Shown: in pieces, positions 36,655 through 46,673 of the stretch
Numbering within the stretch: the first letter of the stretch is position 1
Layout of the letters: each line of letters starts with the position of its first letter
Origin: an uncultured Clostridia bacterium
Lineage (GTDB): Bacteria; Bacillota; Clostridia; UBA1381
DNA: 64,000 nt
Assembly (NCBI GenBank): GCA_947624485.1
Contig: CANQKM010000002.1
Span: 288,923 to 352,922 of the forward strand
Direction: 5' to 3'
Notes under the pieces: model-generated
The model's input: only the letters and a program-made list of their open reading frames with translations
Databases searched by the model: none
What the model was told of the DNA's origin: nothing
Position numbers and translations under genes: made by a program

Positions 36655-39155
36655 TCTTCATTCTCTCCTTCCGAAGCCGCGAGATCCTCGTTTTCATCAT
36701 CTTCGTCGCGCGGCGCTCTCGCGATATTCGCGACAATAACGTTGTCCGCGAGACGCATAAGCTTAACGCCCTGCGTGTGGCGGCTGTACGTGGAAATGTC
36801 CTCGGTGTGCATTCTTATTATAACGCCCTCGGACGTGATAAGTATAATATCGTCCTCGTCCGTAACGGCGCGCATACCAGCGAGCTTGCCGGTTTTGTCG
36901 GTCAGCTTGTAGGTGAATATACCCTTGCCGCCGCGCGACTGCTTTCTGTACTCGTCGAGCGGCGTTTTCTTGCCGTAGCCGTTTTCGGTGACAGCCAAAA
37001 GCTCGCTGCCCTCTCTCGCGAGCGAGAAGCCCACTATATAATCGCCCTTACGGAGCGTTATCGCCTTAACGCCGCGCGTCGTTCTGCCTGTGTGACGTAC
37101 CTCGCTTTCGTTGAAGCGAATGGCGTAACCGTCGTGCGTGGACAAAATAACGTCCTTCGTGCCGTCCGTAAGCTGGACGCGTATAAGCTCGTCGCCCTCG
37201 GCGAGATCGATTGCCCTTAAGCCGCCGTTTCTTATCCTCGAATAATCCATAATATCGGTTTTCTTGATAAGACCGCCGCGCGTCACGAACGTAAGATAGC
37301 CGCCCTCGCGGAACTCCTTGATTGGAATGATAGCCGTGATTTTTTCGTCGCTCTCCAAAGGCAGCAGATTTACTATCGCCGTACCCTTCGACTGACGGCT
37401 GCCCTCGGGTATCTGGTAGCCGCGCAGCTTGTAAACCGTGCCGCGCGTCGTGAAGAACAGGAGCGTGTTATGCGTGGAGGTCGTTAAGATATGCTCGACG
37501 AAATCCTCCTCCTTCGTACTCATGCCCGTTATGCCGCGGCCGCCGCGACGCTGCGAATGGTACGTGTCGGCGGGAACGCGCTTTGTGTAGCCGGTGTGCG
37601 TCAGCGTCACGACTATATCCTCCTCATCGATGAGGTCGTCAATATCGATCTCGGTCGAAATCGAGGAAATTTTTGTGCGTCTCTCGTCGCCGTACTTGTT
37701 CTTTATGTCGATGAGGTCGGTTTTTATTATGTCGAGAACCATGCTTTCGTTAGCGAGAATTTCGCGGTAATTCGCGATTTTCGCGGTAACGTCGCGGTAC
37801 TCCTCCTCAATCTTTTCACGCTCCATGCCGGACAGTCTGCCGAGCTGCATCTTTACGATAGCGTCCGCCTGCTCGTCCGACAGCGAGAACCTCGCGCACA
37901 GCGCTTCCTTCGCCTCCTGTATGCCCTTCGAGGCGCGTATAATGCGTATAACCTCGTCAACGTTGTCTATAACGATCTTGTAACCCTCGAGGATATGCGC
38001 ACGCGCGAGAGCCTTTTCAAGCTCAAAATTCGTGCGGCGCGTTATAACGTCCTCCTGATGCGCGATGTAGTAGTCGATCATTTCGCGCAGGTTGAGTATC
38101 TTCGGCTCTTTATCCACGAGCGCGAGCAGTATCACGCCGAACGTGTCCTGCATCTGCGTGTATTTGTAAAGGTTGTTAAGCACAACGTTCGGGTTCGCGT
38201 CGCGCTTTAAGTCTATCACGAGGCGTATTACCTCGGTCGACTCGTCGCGCGTCGAGGCGATACCGTCGATCTTACCGTCGCGCGCAAGCTCGTTTATGTG
38301 CTTTTCAAGCTTTGCCTTGTTTACCTGATACGGAATTTCGGTGACGATGATTCTGTTCCTGCCGTTATGCTCCTCGATTTCGGCTTCGGCGCGGAGAATT
38401 ATGCGTCCGCGTCCCGTGGTGTACGCGTTTCTTATACCGCTTCTGCCCATGATAACGCCGCCGGTCGGGAAGTCGGGGCCCTGAATGTGCGTCATAAGCT
38501 CCTCGATCGTGATAAGCGGATCGTCAATAACCGCGATAATACCGTCTATGACCTCTGTGAGATTGTGCGGCGGAATATTCGTAGCCATACCGACCGCGAT
38601 ACCCGCGCTGCCGTTTACGAGCAGATTCGGGAAACGCGACGGCAGAACGTCGGGTTCGGGGATTTTATCATCGTAGTTCGGCACAAAATCGACCGTTTCC
38701 TTTTCAATATCGGTAAGCATAAGCGCCGATATTTTGGACATTTTAGCCTCTGTGTAACGGTAAGCAGCGGGCGGATCTCCGTCCACGCTGCCGAAATTGC
38801 CCTTGCCCTGAACGAGCGGGTAACGCAGCGAGAAGTCCTGCGCCATACGCACCATCGCATCGTATACCGACGCGTCGCCATGGGGGTGGTACTTACCAAG
38901 CACGTCGCCGACGGTAGCCGCCGATTTCTTGAAGTCGTTCTCGTAGAGCAGGTTCGACTCGTACATATCATATAATATACGTCTGTGAACCGGCTTCATA
39001 CCGTCCCTTACGTCGGGCAGCGCGCGGCTCACGATAACGCTCATCGCGTAATCAATATACGCTTTTTTCATTTCTCTGTCGAGGTCAACATCAACTATAT
39101 GCTGATTATTTATAGCTTCCATGTCAAGCTTTAAATCCTCGGTTTTCTTCGCCAT
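36651..39155 (-). CDS. gyrA: DNA gyrase subunit A
   Basis: An 834-residue GyrA. It cuts and rejoins DNA in the A2B2 gyrase. The winged-helix domain carries the catalytic Tyr134 in AAYRYTEA. The C-terminal domain holds the GyrA box QRRGGRG near residue 540, needed for DNA wrapping, which separates it from ParC. The quinolone-resistance region reads [10 protein letters not shown]: the residue matching E. coli Ser83 is Ala95 (codon at 38871-38873), while the Asp87 equivalent is kept (Asp99). GyrB is not in the window. The promoter at 39203-39231 drives gyrA plus two cyclophilin genes. Confidence 0.97.
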   Translation of the reverse strand: MAKKTEDLKLDMEAINNQHIVDVDLDREMKKAYIDYAMSVIVSRALPDVRDGMKPVHRRILYDMYESNLLYENDFKKSAATVGDVLGKYHPHGDASVYDAMVRMAQDFSLRYPLVQGKGNFGSVDGDPPAAYRYTEAKMSKISALMLTDIEKETVDFVPNYDDKIPEPDVLPSRFPNLLVNGSAGIAVGMATNIPPHNLTEVIDGIIAVIDDPLITIEELMTHIQGPDFPTGGVIMGRSGIRNAYTTGRGRIILRAEAEIEEHNGRNRIIVTEIPYQVNKAKLEKHINELARDGKIDGIASTRDESTEVIRLVIDLKRDANPNVVLNNLYKYTQMQDTFGVILLALVDKEPKILNLREMIDYYIAHQEDVITRRTNFELEKALARAHILEGYKIVIDNVDEVIRIIRASKGIQEAKEALCARFSLSDEQADAIVKMQLGRLSGMEREKIEEEYRDVTAKIANYREILANESMVLDIIKTDLIDIKNKYGDERRTKISSISTEIDIDDLIDEEDIVVTLTHTGYTKRVPADTYHSQRRGGRGITGMSTKEEDFVEHILTTSTHNTLLFFTTRGTVYKLRGYQIPEGSRQSKGTAIVNLLPLESDEKITAIIPIKEFREGGYLTFVTRGGLIKKTDIMDYSRIRNGGLRAIDLAEGDELIRVQLTDGTKDVILSTHDGYAIRFNESEVRHTGRTTRGVKAITLRKGDYIVGFSLAREGSELLAVTENGYGKKTPLDEYRKQSRGGKGIFTYKLTDKTGKLAGMRAVTDEDDIILITSEGVIIRMHTEDISTYSRHTQGVKLMRLADNVIVANIARAPRDEDDENEDLAASEGENEE

Positions 39156-39202
39156 AATTTCCTCCTAAAAAGTGTGTCTGATTTTTTATCCTTAACCATA
39201 TA

Positions 39203-39231
39203 ATTATATCACAAAATCATGGAAAAATCAA
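39203..39231 (-). promoter_or_regulatory. promoter of gyrA
   Basis: Minus strand: TTGATT (39231-39226), 17 nt, TATAAT (39208-39203), with TGTGA before the -10. The leader is about 40 nt, followed by AGGAGG. Confidence 0.83.
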
Positions 39232-39264
39232 GCAAAAATGAACGATTTGTTGTCTTTTTTCGCC

Positions 39265-40002
39265 TTATCTTGCGGCGAAAACAATTCTTTCCTCATTCTC
39301 CTTAGGCTTATCGAACGACAATTCGCCGAATACGTCAATTTTATTAAATCCGGCTCTTTTAAGCAGCGCCGTGATTTCTTCCTCTCTCCACGCCCTCTGC
39401 AGATGCCGCTCCTCAAATCGGCGGTAGGAATGTCCGTCTTTTACGAAAAACGTCAGGAACATGTCCGACAGCCGCCTGCTCTCAATGTACCTGTTCTGCC
39501 ACGTGTAGAAAACGTCCTTTTCCGAGTGGACGAACGTGTTCGAGCCTATGACGTTCTTAAGCTTGTACTCGGTGCTTATATCAAAAATAAACGGCGCGCC
39601 CTCATCCATGAAACACGTCCTGATTTTCGTGAAAAATTTGAGCAGCGACTTCGGGGACAAACAGTAGTTCACGCCGTCGATCATGCAGAGGAACGCGCCC
39701 ATTGTGCCGTAGAGGTCGATTTTTGTCATGCTCTGGCACAGGTAGAGGATATTAAGCCCCTCCGACTTTCCGCGCGCGATGTTCAGCATGCTTTCCGAAA
39801 CGTCAACGCCCGTCATATCGTAACCGCGCCGCGCGAGGGGGATCGTGATATTTCCCGTGCCGCACGCGACGTCGCACACAAGCGACGGGTTCACGCCGCA
39901 GTAATCGAATAAATTTTCTATATAGTCAGCCCATTTTTCGTAGTCCACGTCCTTTTTCATCAGGCGGTCGTAGACCTCGGCGAAATCGTTATAGCGGCTC
40001 AT
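39265..40002 (-). CDS. class I SAM-dependent methyltransferase
   Basis: A 245-residue methyltransferase. Motif I is VCDVACGTGNITIPLA near residue 48, with GVDVSESMLNIAR as the acidic-loop strand. The C-terminal part (RRFEERHLQRAWREEEI) is as in small-molecule methyltransferases of Firmicutes. The substrate is unknown. The start is the ATG at 40002, 7 nt after GGAG. The frame is open to 40023, but that would overlap the YerC gene further. It overlaps the end of the YerC-type gene by 14 nt. Confidence 0.88.
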   Translation of the reverse strand: MSRYNDFAEVYDRLMKKDVDYEKWADYIENLFDYCGVNPSLVCDVACGTGNITIPLARRGYDMTGVDVSESMLNIARGKSEGLNILYLCQSMTKIDLYGTMGAFLCMIDGVNYCLSPKSLLKFFTKIRTCFMDEGAPFIFDISTEYKLKNVIGSNTFVHSEKDVFYTWQNRYIESRRLSDMFLTFFVKDGHSYRRFEERHLQRAWREEEITALLKRAGFNKIDVFGELSFDKPKENEERIVFAAR

Positions 40003-40288
40003 CTGTTTTCTCCATTCTGTCAATCACTAAATTATAGCCGTCCGAGCCGTAATTTATACATCTGTTCACGCGGCTTATCGTGGCGGTCGACGCGCCCGTT
40101 TTTTCGGCAATGTCGGTGTATACGCTGCCTTCCTTCAGCATAAGCGCGACCTCCATGCGCTGGCTTATCGACTTAAGCTCCGTTATGGTGCAGAGGTCGG
40201 CGAAAAATCTGCGGCACTCGTCGACCGTGCGGAGCGTGAGAATAGCCTTAAACAGTATATCCGTGCTTTTATCGTTCATTTCCTTCAT
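39989..40288 (-). CDS. YerC/YecD family TrpR-related DNA-binding protein
   Basis: A 99-residue TrpR-fold protein. The helix-turn-helix text SQRMEVALMLKEGSVYTDIAEKTGASTATISR matches the YerC/YecD family (TIGR02531-like). Members bind DNA, but their ligand is mostly unknown and control of trp genes is not established. It has its own promoter (40321-40349) and AGGAG nine bases before the first ATG. The methyltransferase overlaps its 3' end. Confidence 0.88.
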   Translation of the reverse strand: MKEMNDKSTDILFKAILTLRTVDECRRFFADLCTITELKSISQRMEVALMLKEGSVYTDIAEKTGASTATISRVNRCINYGSDGYNLVIDRMEKTDEPL

Positions 40289-40320
40289 CTTTTTTTGCTC
40301 CTTATGATTTGATTACATAT

Positions 40321-40349
40321 ATTGTACCACTTTAACGTGCGAAAGTAAA
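40321..40349 (-). promoter_or_regulatory. promoter of the YerC-type gene
   Basis: Minus strand: TTTACT (40349-40344), 17 nt, TACAAT (40326-40321), with AGTGG before the -10. Confidence 0.75.
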
Positions 40350-40411
40350 TACATAATTTTCAATTAAAGCGGAAACGATAAGATGAAATAAATCCTGCGG
40401 AGGTAACGGAT

Positions 40412-41092
40412 ATGGTGCTTGCGATACGAACGTTGATACTGTACTCGATTGTGATACTCTCACTCAGAATAATGGGAAAGCGGCAGCTCGGCGAGCTTCA
40501 GCCGTCGGAGCTTGTCGTCGCGATAATGATTTCCGACCTTGCGTCGATACCTATGGAATCGGTGGAAATACCGCTGTTTTCGGGCATTGTGCCGGTGCTG
40601 ACGCTGCTTATAGCCGAGGTCGCAACGTCGCAGCTTAGCCTTAAAAGCAAGACGGTCAGAAAGTTTCTTAGCGGCGAGCCGAGCATGGTCATATACAACG
40701 GTCACATAAACGAGGGCGAAATGCGGCGTATGCGGTTTAATCTTAACGACCTCATGGAGGAACTGCGCCTTAACAACTGCCCGAATATCGCTGATGTGGA
40801 GGTAGCCGTTATCGAGACGAGCGGAAAATTAAGCGTCATACCGAAAACCGAAGCGCGCGCGGTGACGGTCGAGGATATGACGTCAAGCACAATAAGCAAG
40901 GGCGGTCTGCCGTATATGCTCGTAGCCGACGGCAGGCTCAACAAGTACGAACTTATGCGCAGCGGCAAAACGGCGGGGTGGCTCGAAAACGAGCTTAAAA
41001 AGCGCGGCATAAACGGCGTGGGTAACGTGTTTGTCGCGTCGCTCGACATGGACGACAAGCTTTTTGTGCAGCTTAAGGAGGAAAAGAAATGA
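40412..41092 (+). CDS. DUF421 (YetF-like) membrane protein
   Basis: A 226-residue protein with two or three N-terminal membrane helices and the conserved RIMGKRQLGELQPSELVVAIMISDLA segment characteristic of DUF421. A soluble YetF-type alpha/beta domain follows (~80-220). Homologues occur widely in spore formers, some linked to spore germination or envelope stress, but the function is unknown. GGAGG precedes the ATG by 8 nt. The DUF4363 gene overlaps its stop by 4 nt, a pairing typical of this family. Confidence 0.88.
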   Translation: MVLAIRTLILYSIVILSLRIMGKRQLGELQPSELVVAIMISDLASIPMESVEIPLFSGIVPVLTLLIAEVATSQLSLKSKTVRKFLSGEPSMVIYNGHINEGEMRRMRFNLNDLMEELRLNNCPNIADVEVAVIETSGKLSVIPKTEARAVTVEDMTSSTISKGGLPYMLVADGRLNKYELMRSGKTAGWLENELKKRGINGVGNVFVASLDMDDKLFVQLKEEKK

Positions 41093-41469
41093 GGGGAGTA
41101 ATAACGGCTTTTATAATTTCCATAGCGATAGTCGGGGGAAGTTTTATTTATACAGATAAAATGAATAAAATTTCAGGCGAGCTTACGGATATAAACAATT
41201 CCGTCGCGGAAAAGATAAACGCGGAGGATTACGACGCCGCCATGAGCGATATAGAGCGGCTGCGCGGCGCGGTTGACGAGAGGCGCGTATTTTTGACCGC
41301 CACCGGTAACCACACCCGTCTTGACGAGATAGAAAAGAGCGTTTCGGAGCTTATGAGCTACGCCGGGGACAGGGAAAAATCCGACGCGTACGCCCGCTGC
41401 CGCTCGCTCGGGGTGCTTATAGAGAATCTGCCCAGAGATTACAGGATTTGTCTTGAAAATATACTGTAA
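41089..41469 (+). CDS. DUF4363 family membrane-anchored protein
   Basis: A 126-residue protein with an N-terminal membrane anchor (residues ~5-22) and an all-helical outer part with heptad-like spacing (ISGELTDINNSV...). It matches DUF4363, which commonly follows DUF421 in Clostridia. The ATGA overlap with the upstream stop shows translational coupling. The function is unknown; it probably forms a complex with the DUF421 protein. Confidence 0.8.
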   Translation: MRGVITAFIISIAIVGGSFIYTDKMNKISGELTDINNSVAEKINAEDYDAAMSDIERLRGAVDERRVFLTATGNHTRLDEIEKSVSELMSYAGDREKSDAYARCRSLGVLIENLPRDYRICLENIL

Positions 41470-41477
41470 AATTATTC

Positions 41478-41506
41478 TTTACAAATCGCGTATTTTATTG
41501 TATAAT
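41478..41506 (+). promoter_or_regulatory. promoter of argC-argB(-proS)
   Basis: TTTACA (41478-41483), 17 nt, TATAAT (41501-41506). An AT-rich stretch around the -10 could hold an ArgR box, but I see no clear one. Confidence 0.8.
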
Positions 41507-41540
41507 ATATAGCCGAGATTAAAAGAAAGAAGGATAAACG

Positions 41541-42578
41541 ATGATAAAGGCTGCTGTTCTCGGCGCGACCGGCTACGCGGGTATTGAGCTTGTAAGGCTC
41601 CTTACGAACCACCCGAATGTGAGCATTGAAATACTCGGCTCGCAGAGCTTTGCCGGACAGAAGATAAGCGACGTGTACCAGAATTTAAGACATATTCTCG
41701 AAAAGGAGTGCGAGGAACTCGACCTTGACAGGGCGGCAAAGTGCGACGTGGCGTTCACGGCTCTGCCGCACGGCGCGTCAAAGACGGTCATACCGTCGCT
41801 TTTGGACAGAGGACTTAAAGTAATAGATCTAAGCGGCGACTACCGCTACGACGACGCGGCGGTGTACGAGGAATGGTACGGTGAAAAGCACTCGTCGCCG
41901 GAGCTTTTGAAGGAATCGGTGTACGGTCTGCCCGAGCTTCACCGCGAAAAAATCAAAAAGGCGAGACTTATCGGCAACCCCGGCTGCTACACGACCTGCT
42001 CTATATTGGGTGCTGTTCCGCTTCTGGCCGGTAAGATAGCCGAAACAAAAAATATAATCGTTGACGCGAAATCGGGCGTGACGGGCGCGGGACGCGGACT
42101 GTCGCTGCAGAACCACTTCTGCGAATGTACGGAAACGACTAAGGCGTACAAGGTCACGAACCACCGCCACACGTCCGAGATAGAGCAGGAGCTTTCAAAT
42201 ATCGCCGGCGAGCCGATTATAATTTCGTTCACGCCGCATCTTATACCGCAGAAGCGCGGCATACTCTCGACGATTTATGTAAACCTCAACCGACCGTCGA
42301 GCGCGGAGGAACTTGTAGAGATGTACAAGGAGTTTTACAGGGACGAGTTTTTTGTGAGAGTAAAGGAGGTCGGCGAGCTTCCCGAAACGAAACACGTCGC
42401 CGGCTCGAATTTCGTGGACATAGGCGTGTGTTACGACAAGCGGCTGCAAAGAGCGGTCGTTGTATCGGCGCTCGACAACATAGTCAAGGGCGCGGCGGGA
42501 CAGGCTGTGCAGAACATGAATTTAATGTTCGGACTGGACGAGAAAACGGCTCTCGCAAATGCGGGATTTTACTTATAA
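41541..42578 (+). CDS. argC: N-acetyl-gamma-glutamyl-phosphate reductase
   Basis: A 345-residue ArgC, third step of arginine synthesis: NADPH reduces N-acetylglutamyl phosphate to the semialdehyde. The N-terminal Rossmann motif is LGATGYAGIELVRLL. The catalytic cysteine lies in GNPGCYTT (about residue 149), and the substrate-binding region is in KSGVTGAGRG. GAAGGA precedes the ATG. argB follows after 19 nt. argJ, argD and the carbamoyl-phosphate genes are not here. Confidence 0.97.
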   Translation: MIKAAVLGATGYAGIELVRLLTNHPNVSIEILGSQSFAGQKISDVYQNLRHILEKECEELDLDRAAKCDVAFTALPHGASKTVIPSLLDRGLKVIDLSGDYRYDDAAVYEEWYGEKHSSPELLKESVYGLPELHREKIKKARLIGNPGCYTTCSILGAVPLLAGKIAETKNIIVDAKSGVTGAGRGLSLQNHFCECTETTKAYKVTNHRHTSEIEQELSNIAGEPIIISFTPHLIPQKRGILSTIYVNLNRPSSAEELVEMYKEFYRDEFFVRVKEVGELPETKHVAGSNFVDIGVCYDKRLQRAVVVSALDNIVKGAAGQAVQNMNLMFGLDEKTALANAGFYL

Positions 42579-42597
42579 TATGGGGTGAACGGTATAT

Positions 42598-43479
42598 ATG
42601 GAAAAAATGGACGAGCTTATTGAAAAGGCGGGCATACTTATTGAGGCTCTGCCGTACATACAAAAATTTTCGGGTAAAACGATAGTCGTGAAGTACGGCG
42701 GCAACGCCATGATTAACGACGAGCTTAAAAACTCCGTCATGGAGGACATAACGCTTCTGAAGTTTATAGGCTTAAAGCCTATCGTTGTACACGGCGGAGG
42801 CCCCGATATTTCAAAGGCGCTGAGCGACAGGGGCGTTAAAAGCACGTTTGTGAACGGTCTGAGGGTAACGGACGACGTGACGATGCAGACGGCGCAGCAG
42901 GTGCTTATCGGCAAGACGAACAAGGAGATAGTGTCGCTTATCAGTAAAAAAGGCGGACGCGCCGTCGGAATAAGCGGCATTGACGGCAGCTTTATCGAGT
43001 GCAAAAAGCAGTACGCCGAGGTTGACGGCGAGAAGGTCGATATAGGCTACGTCGGCGACATCGTGCATATAAAGCACTGCCTTATAGACCTGCTCGCGTC
43101 GGATCAGTACATTCCCGTAATCGCCCCGATCGGTACGGACGACGACGGCAACAGCTACAACATCAACGCCGACACAGTCGCGGCGGCTGTGGCGTCGGCG
43201 GTGCAGGCGGAAAAGCTTATTCTGCTCACCGACGTTGAGGGCGTTAAGGATAAAAACGGCGATATAATTTACGAGGTACACGAGAACGAAATACAGCCGC
43301 TCATTGACAACGGCACGATAAGCGGCGGCATGATACCGAAAATACTCGGCTGTCTCGACGCGATAAAAGAGGGCGTCGCCGGCGCGCACATAATAGACGG
43401 ACGCGTGCCGCACTGCCTGCTGCTCGAGATATTCACAAAAACCGGTATCGGCACGCTTATAAAGAGCGATAAGTACTAA
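42598..43479 (+). CDS. argB: acetylglutamate kinase
   Basis: A 293-residue ArgB that phosphorylates N-acetylglutamate, the step before ArgC. The motifs are [25 protein letters not shown] and the ATP-binding [10 protein letters not shown]. The N-terminal extension ([15 protein letters not shown]) is the helix seen in hexameric, arginine-inhibited kinases, so feedback inhibition is likely. GGGGTGA precedes the ATG. proS follows after 20 nt, so all three genes may share the 41478 promoter. Confidence 0.97.
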   Translation: MEKMDELIEKAGILIEALPYIQKFSGKTIVVKYGGNAMINDELKNSVMEDITLLKFIGLKPIVVHGGGPDISKALSDRGVKSTFVNGLRVTDDVTMQTAQQVLIGKTNKEIVSLISKKGGRAVGISGIDGSFIECKKQYAEVDGEKVDIGYVGDIVHIKHCLIDLLASDQYIPVIAPIGTDDDGNSYNINADTVAAAVASAVQAEKLILLTDVEGVKDKNGDIIYEVHENEIQPLIDNGTISGGMIPKILGCLDAIKEGVAGAHIIDGRVPHCLLLEIFTKTGIGTLIKSDKY

Positions 43480-43499
43480 TAGGAAAGGAACAAACGATA

Positions 43500-45206
43500 A
43501 TGAGAATGTCAAATTTACTTCTGCCCACTCTGCGCGAGGTGCCGGCGGACGCTGAAATAACAAGCCACAAGCTGATGCTGCGCGCGGCGATGATACGCAG
43601 GCTCGGCTCGGGTATTTACTCGTACCTGCCGCTCGGACTGCGTGTTTTGCAGAAGGTTGAGAAAATCATAAGAGAGGAAATGAACAACGCCGGCGCGCAG
43701 GAGCTTTTGATGCCCGCGCTATTGCCGGCGGAGGCGTACCAGGCTTCGGGCAGGTGGGACGTGTTCGGCGCGAGCATGTTCAAGCTCAAAGACCGCTACG
43801 ACCGCGACTACTGCCTCGGCCCGACGCACGAGGAACTGTTCACGCAGACGGTTATAGACAACGTAAAGTCGTACAAGGAATATCCTATGACGCTTTACCA
43901 GATTCAGACGAAGTACCGCGACGAGGCGCGTCCGCGTTTCGGCGTTATACGCAGCCGCGAATTTGTGATGAAGGACGCGTACAGCTTTGACACGAGCGAT
44001 GAGGGACTTGACGAGAGCTATAAAAAAATGTACGACGCGTACAACAGAATATTCGAGCGGCTCGGTCTCGACTTCACCGTTGTTGACGCTGACAGCGGCG
44101 CTATGGGCGGCAGCGGCAGTCAGGAATTTATGGTAAAATCGCCTGTGGGTGAGGACGGTATCGCGTACTGCGACTGCTGCGGCTACGCGGCGAACTACGA
44201 AAAAGCGGAATGTGTGAACGCGCCGAAACCCTCGGCGGAGGACGGCGGCGATATGGAGAAAATACACACGCCGAACGTTCACACGATAGAGGAGCTTGTG
44301 TCGTTCCTCGGCGCTGAGCCGTACAATTTTGCGAAAACTATCATATACAAGGCTGACGATAAGTACATCGCGGCTATGGTTCGCGGCGACAGGGAGATAA
44401 ACGAGGTCAAGCTCAAGAACCTTGTCGGCTGCACCGACGATCTGGAGCTTGCCGAGCCGTACATGGTGAGACAGCTCACGAATGCCGAGGTCGGTTTCGC
44501 GGGCCCCGTCGGACTTGACATTCCCGTATACGTTGACAAAGAGGTCGAGACGATGAAAAACTTCATCATCGGCGCGAACGAGACGGATATGCACTACAAG
44601 AACGTCAATATCGGCAAGGACTTCACGCCGCACACCGTCGCGGACATACGCGTTATCGAGGAGGGCGACGCTTGTCCGAGATGCGGCAAGCCGATCAAGA
44701 CGGCGCTGGGTATCGAGGTAGGTCATATATTCAAGCTCGGTACGAAATACTCAAATGCTCTCGGTCTTACGTTCCAGGACGAGGACGGTCAGAGCAAGGT
44801 CGTTACAATGGGCTGCTACGGCATAGGCGTAACGCGCTGTTTGTCAGCCGCCGTCGAGCAGAACAACGACGAAAACGGCATTATCTGGCCCGTATCGATT
44901 GCGCCGTTCGAGGCTATCGTAATACCGGTGAACGCGAAAAACGAGGAACAGACCGAAGCGGCGGAAAAAATCTATAACGAGCTTAAAGCTAAGGGCATTG
45001 ACGCGCTTATCGACGACAGAAACGAACGCCCCGGCGTTAAGTTCAAGGACGCGGATCTTATCGGTATCCCCGTCAGAATTGTCGTGGGTAAGAAGATAGG
45101 CGAGGGAATAGTCGAGTATAAGGAAAGAACCGCGCAATCGTCCGACGAAAAGACCATTGAAGCGGCGGTTGATGATGTGGTAAAATTTGTGGAAGCTAAC
45201 AGATAA
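43500..45206 (+). CDS. proS: prolyl-tRNA synthetase (bacterial type)
   Basis: A 568-residue class II synthetase that charges tRNA-Pro. Motifs are [16 protein letters not shown] (residues 107-112), and motif 2 around [21 protein letters not shown]. The middle holds the YbaK-like insertion (~235-390) that edits Ala-tRNA-Pro. The C-terminal anticodon-binding domain ends near 565. The full bacterial length and the insertion separate it from the eukaryote-like type. AGGAAAGGA precedes the ATG and a strong terminator follows. Confidence 0.97.
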   Translation: MRMSNLLLPTLREVPADAEITSHKLMLRAAMIRRLGSGIYSYLPLGLRVLQKVEKIIREEMNNAGAQELLMPALLPAEAYQASGRWDVFGASMFKLKDRYDRDYCLGPTHEELFTQTVIDNVKSYKEYPMTLYQIQTKYRDEARPRFGVIRSREFVMKDAYSFDTSDEGLDESYKKMYDAYNRIFERLGLDFTVVDADSGAMGGSGSQEFMVKSPVGEDGIAYCDCCGYAANYEKAECVNAPKPSAEDGGDMEKIHTPNVHTIEELVSFLGAEPYNFAKTIIYKADDKYIAAMVRGDREINEVKLKNLVGCTDDLELAEPYMVRQLTNAEVGFAGPVGLDIPVYVDKEVETMKNFIIGANETDMHYKNVNIGKDFTPHTVADIRVIEEGDACPRCGKPIKTALGIEVGHIFKLGTKYSNALGLTFQDEDGQSKVVTMGCYGIGVTRCLSAAVEQNNDENGIIWPVSIAPFEAIVIPVNAKNEEQTEAAEKIYNELKAKGIDALIDDRNERPGVKFKDADLIGIPVRIVVGKKIGEGIVEYKERTAQSSDEKTIEAAVDDVVKFVEANR

Positions 45207-45210
45207 ATAA

Positions 45211-45235
45211 AAAACGGGCATTGCCCGTTTTTTTT
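45211..45235 (+). terminator. terminator of argC-argB-proS
   Basis: A 9-bp stem, AAAACGGGC (45211-45219) with GCCCGTTTT (45223-45231), loop ATT, then a T run. Confidence 0.95.
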
Positions 45236-45291
45236 GTATTATTATGCAATTTTTGCCATATTCTTGTAATAAGCTCTTAAAGAAAATCAAG

Positions 45292-45320
45292 TTGAAATGT
45301 CACACACGCATCGGTATAAT
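45292..45320 (+). promoter_or_regulatory. promoter of the membrane-anchored unknown
   Basis: TTGAAA (45292-45297), 17 nt, TATAAT (45315-45320). Confidence 0.85.
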
Positions 45321-45377
45321 ATAAAAAGAATTATGTAAACAATAGGGCGATTGTGTCCGAAAAAGGGGGGTGTGACG

Positions 45378-46601
45378 TTGAAAAAGAGAGTATTTCGGGT
45401 TATTTCCGCGCTTTGCGCTCTTTTTATCTTTATGTCATGCCTTAACATAGGCGGTGCGTCGGCTGATGAGAACGAGGGCAGAACCGCGTCGATTTTCGCC
45501 TACACCCTGAACGACTACATTTACACCTACGGAACGCTCACCACAGAAAACGCGGGCGACACGTTCGATTTCGCAAACGGCGACGAGTACCCGCGCGGCG
45601 TTATGTACAGCGAGGTAATAAATTTCGACGCGGACAAAGAGCCGTACCTCGTAATCTTTATAGCCGACTCGGAGTACACCGTCGCGTCGTGCCACATATG
45701 GCGTTACGACAAAGAGAAGGACTGCGCCGAGAGAATAGCGATTCTGGACGTTAATTACAATCTGCTTACCGACGGACGCGTAGGAACGTTCTCAATGGGC
45801 TTTTACGAGGATAAGCGTTACATATTATATAAGACCTACGAAAACGACGCTCTTATCGGCGAGGACTGCTACACCGCGATTGACGGCGTCGCGTACCGCT
45901 GCGTAAAGACGCCGAACATAAATGAGGAAATAGGCGTCGCGGACTTCTCGTCGAGGTATTTCCACCCCGGCACGGACATATCACATTTCAATAAGGAGCT
46001 TAACAACTTCTTCGACAAGCTCAAAAACGCGTCGGCGGACAGCGTCACGTATGAGGATATTGCGGAGAGACTGTCGGACGAGGACGAAAAGCAGATAGAA
46101 AACGTACTCGGCACGGTCACGGGCTTTACGGATTTCGACATAGCGAATTACACCACGATGGACGCGTACCGTGAGGCTGTCGATGTGCGCCCCGACGGCG
46201 ACCGCTTCTACCTCATATCCGAAGCGTACAACCTCGGCGACGAGATATATTACGTCAGATTTTCGACCGACCGCTCGTATTATAACTACGCGCTTCTGCG
46301 CCGCAGCGACGACGCGCCGGACGGCTATCAGATTTTGAAGGTCAGAACCGACTGCATACCGCTTTCCGACAGGGAGCTTAAGCAGATAAAGACCGATTAC
46401 GACAGAAACACGCTGCTCTACAAGAAGGCGAAAGGTACGCTATCTCTGGGCGAGGATAAGGACAACGGCAAAAAACCGCTCATAAATATCGGCAAGATAT
46501 TCGACAGCGGTATGCGCCTGCCGATAATATGTGTCGGCGGAGGTATCGCGGTCGCGCTGCTTACCATACTCTGGGTGTACCTCTACAGCGACAGCGATTA
46601 A
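45378..46601 (+). CDS. exported protein of unknown function with C-terminal membrane anchor
   Basis: A 407-residue protein that I do not recognise. Residues 1-30 are a signal peptide (ends GGASADE). The body is acidic and tyrosine-rich, with repeated beta-type text (YLVIFIADSEYTVASC, RFYLISEAYNLG). One hydrophobic helix close to the C-terminus (IICVGGGIAVALLTILWVYLY) should anchor it, leaving a very short inner tail. There is no catalytic motif. The start is the TTG at 45378, 7 nt after GGGGGG. An in-frame GTG lies at 45372 and a TTG at 45351. It is a single-gene unit with its own promoter and terminator. Confidence 0.7.
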   Translation: MKKRVFRVISALCALFIFMSCLNIGGASADENEGRTASIFAYTLNDYIYTYGTLTTENAGDTFDFANGDEYPRGVMYSEVINFDADKEPYLVIFIADSEYTVASCHIWRYDKEKDCAERIAILDVNYNLLTDGRVGTFSMGFYEDKRYILYKTYENDALIGEDCYTAIDGVAYRCVKTPNINEEIGVADFSSRYFHPGTDISHFNKELNNFFDKLKNASADSVTYEDIAERLSDEDEKQIENVLGTVTGFTDFDIANYTTMDAYREAVDVRPDGDRFYLISEAYNLGDEIYYVRFSTDRSYYNYALLRRSDDAPDGYQILKVRTDCIPLSDRELKQIKTDYDRNTLLYKKAKGTLSLGEDKDNGKKPLINIGKIFDSGMRLPIICVGGGIAVALLTILWVYLYSDSD

Positions 46602-46618
46602 AAAATACGGTAAAAAAG

Positions 46619-46657
46619 AAAGCGAAGAGATGAGGTGATCATCTTTTCGCTTTTTTG
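46619..46657. terminator. bidirectional terminator between convergent genes
   Basis: A 14-bp stem, AAGCGAAGAGATGA (46620-46633) with TCATCTTTTCGCTT (46639-46652), one G-U pair. T runs follow on both strands. Confidence 0.92.
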
Positions 46658-46673
46658 ATATAAGGGATTTTGC

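Noticed and set aside
39989..40288. YerC-type gene as the repressor of the trp cluster
   Set aside because: The fold is TrpR-like, but the family is not known to bind tryptophan and the trp cluster is 16 kb away with no matching operator seen.
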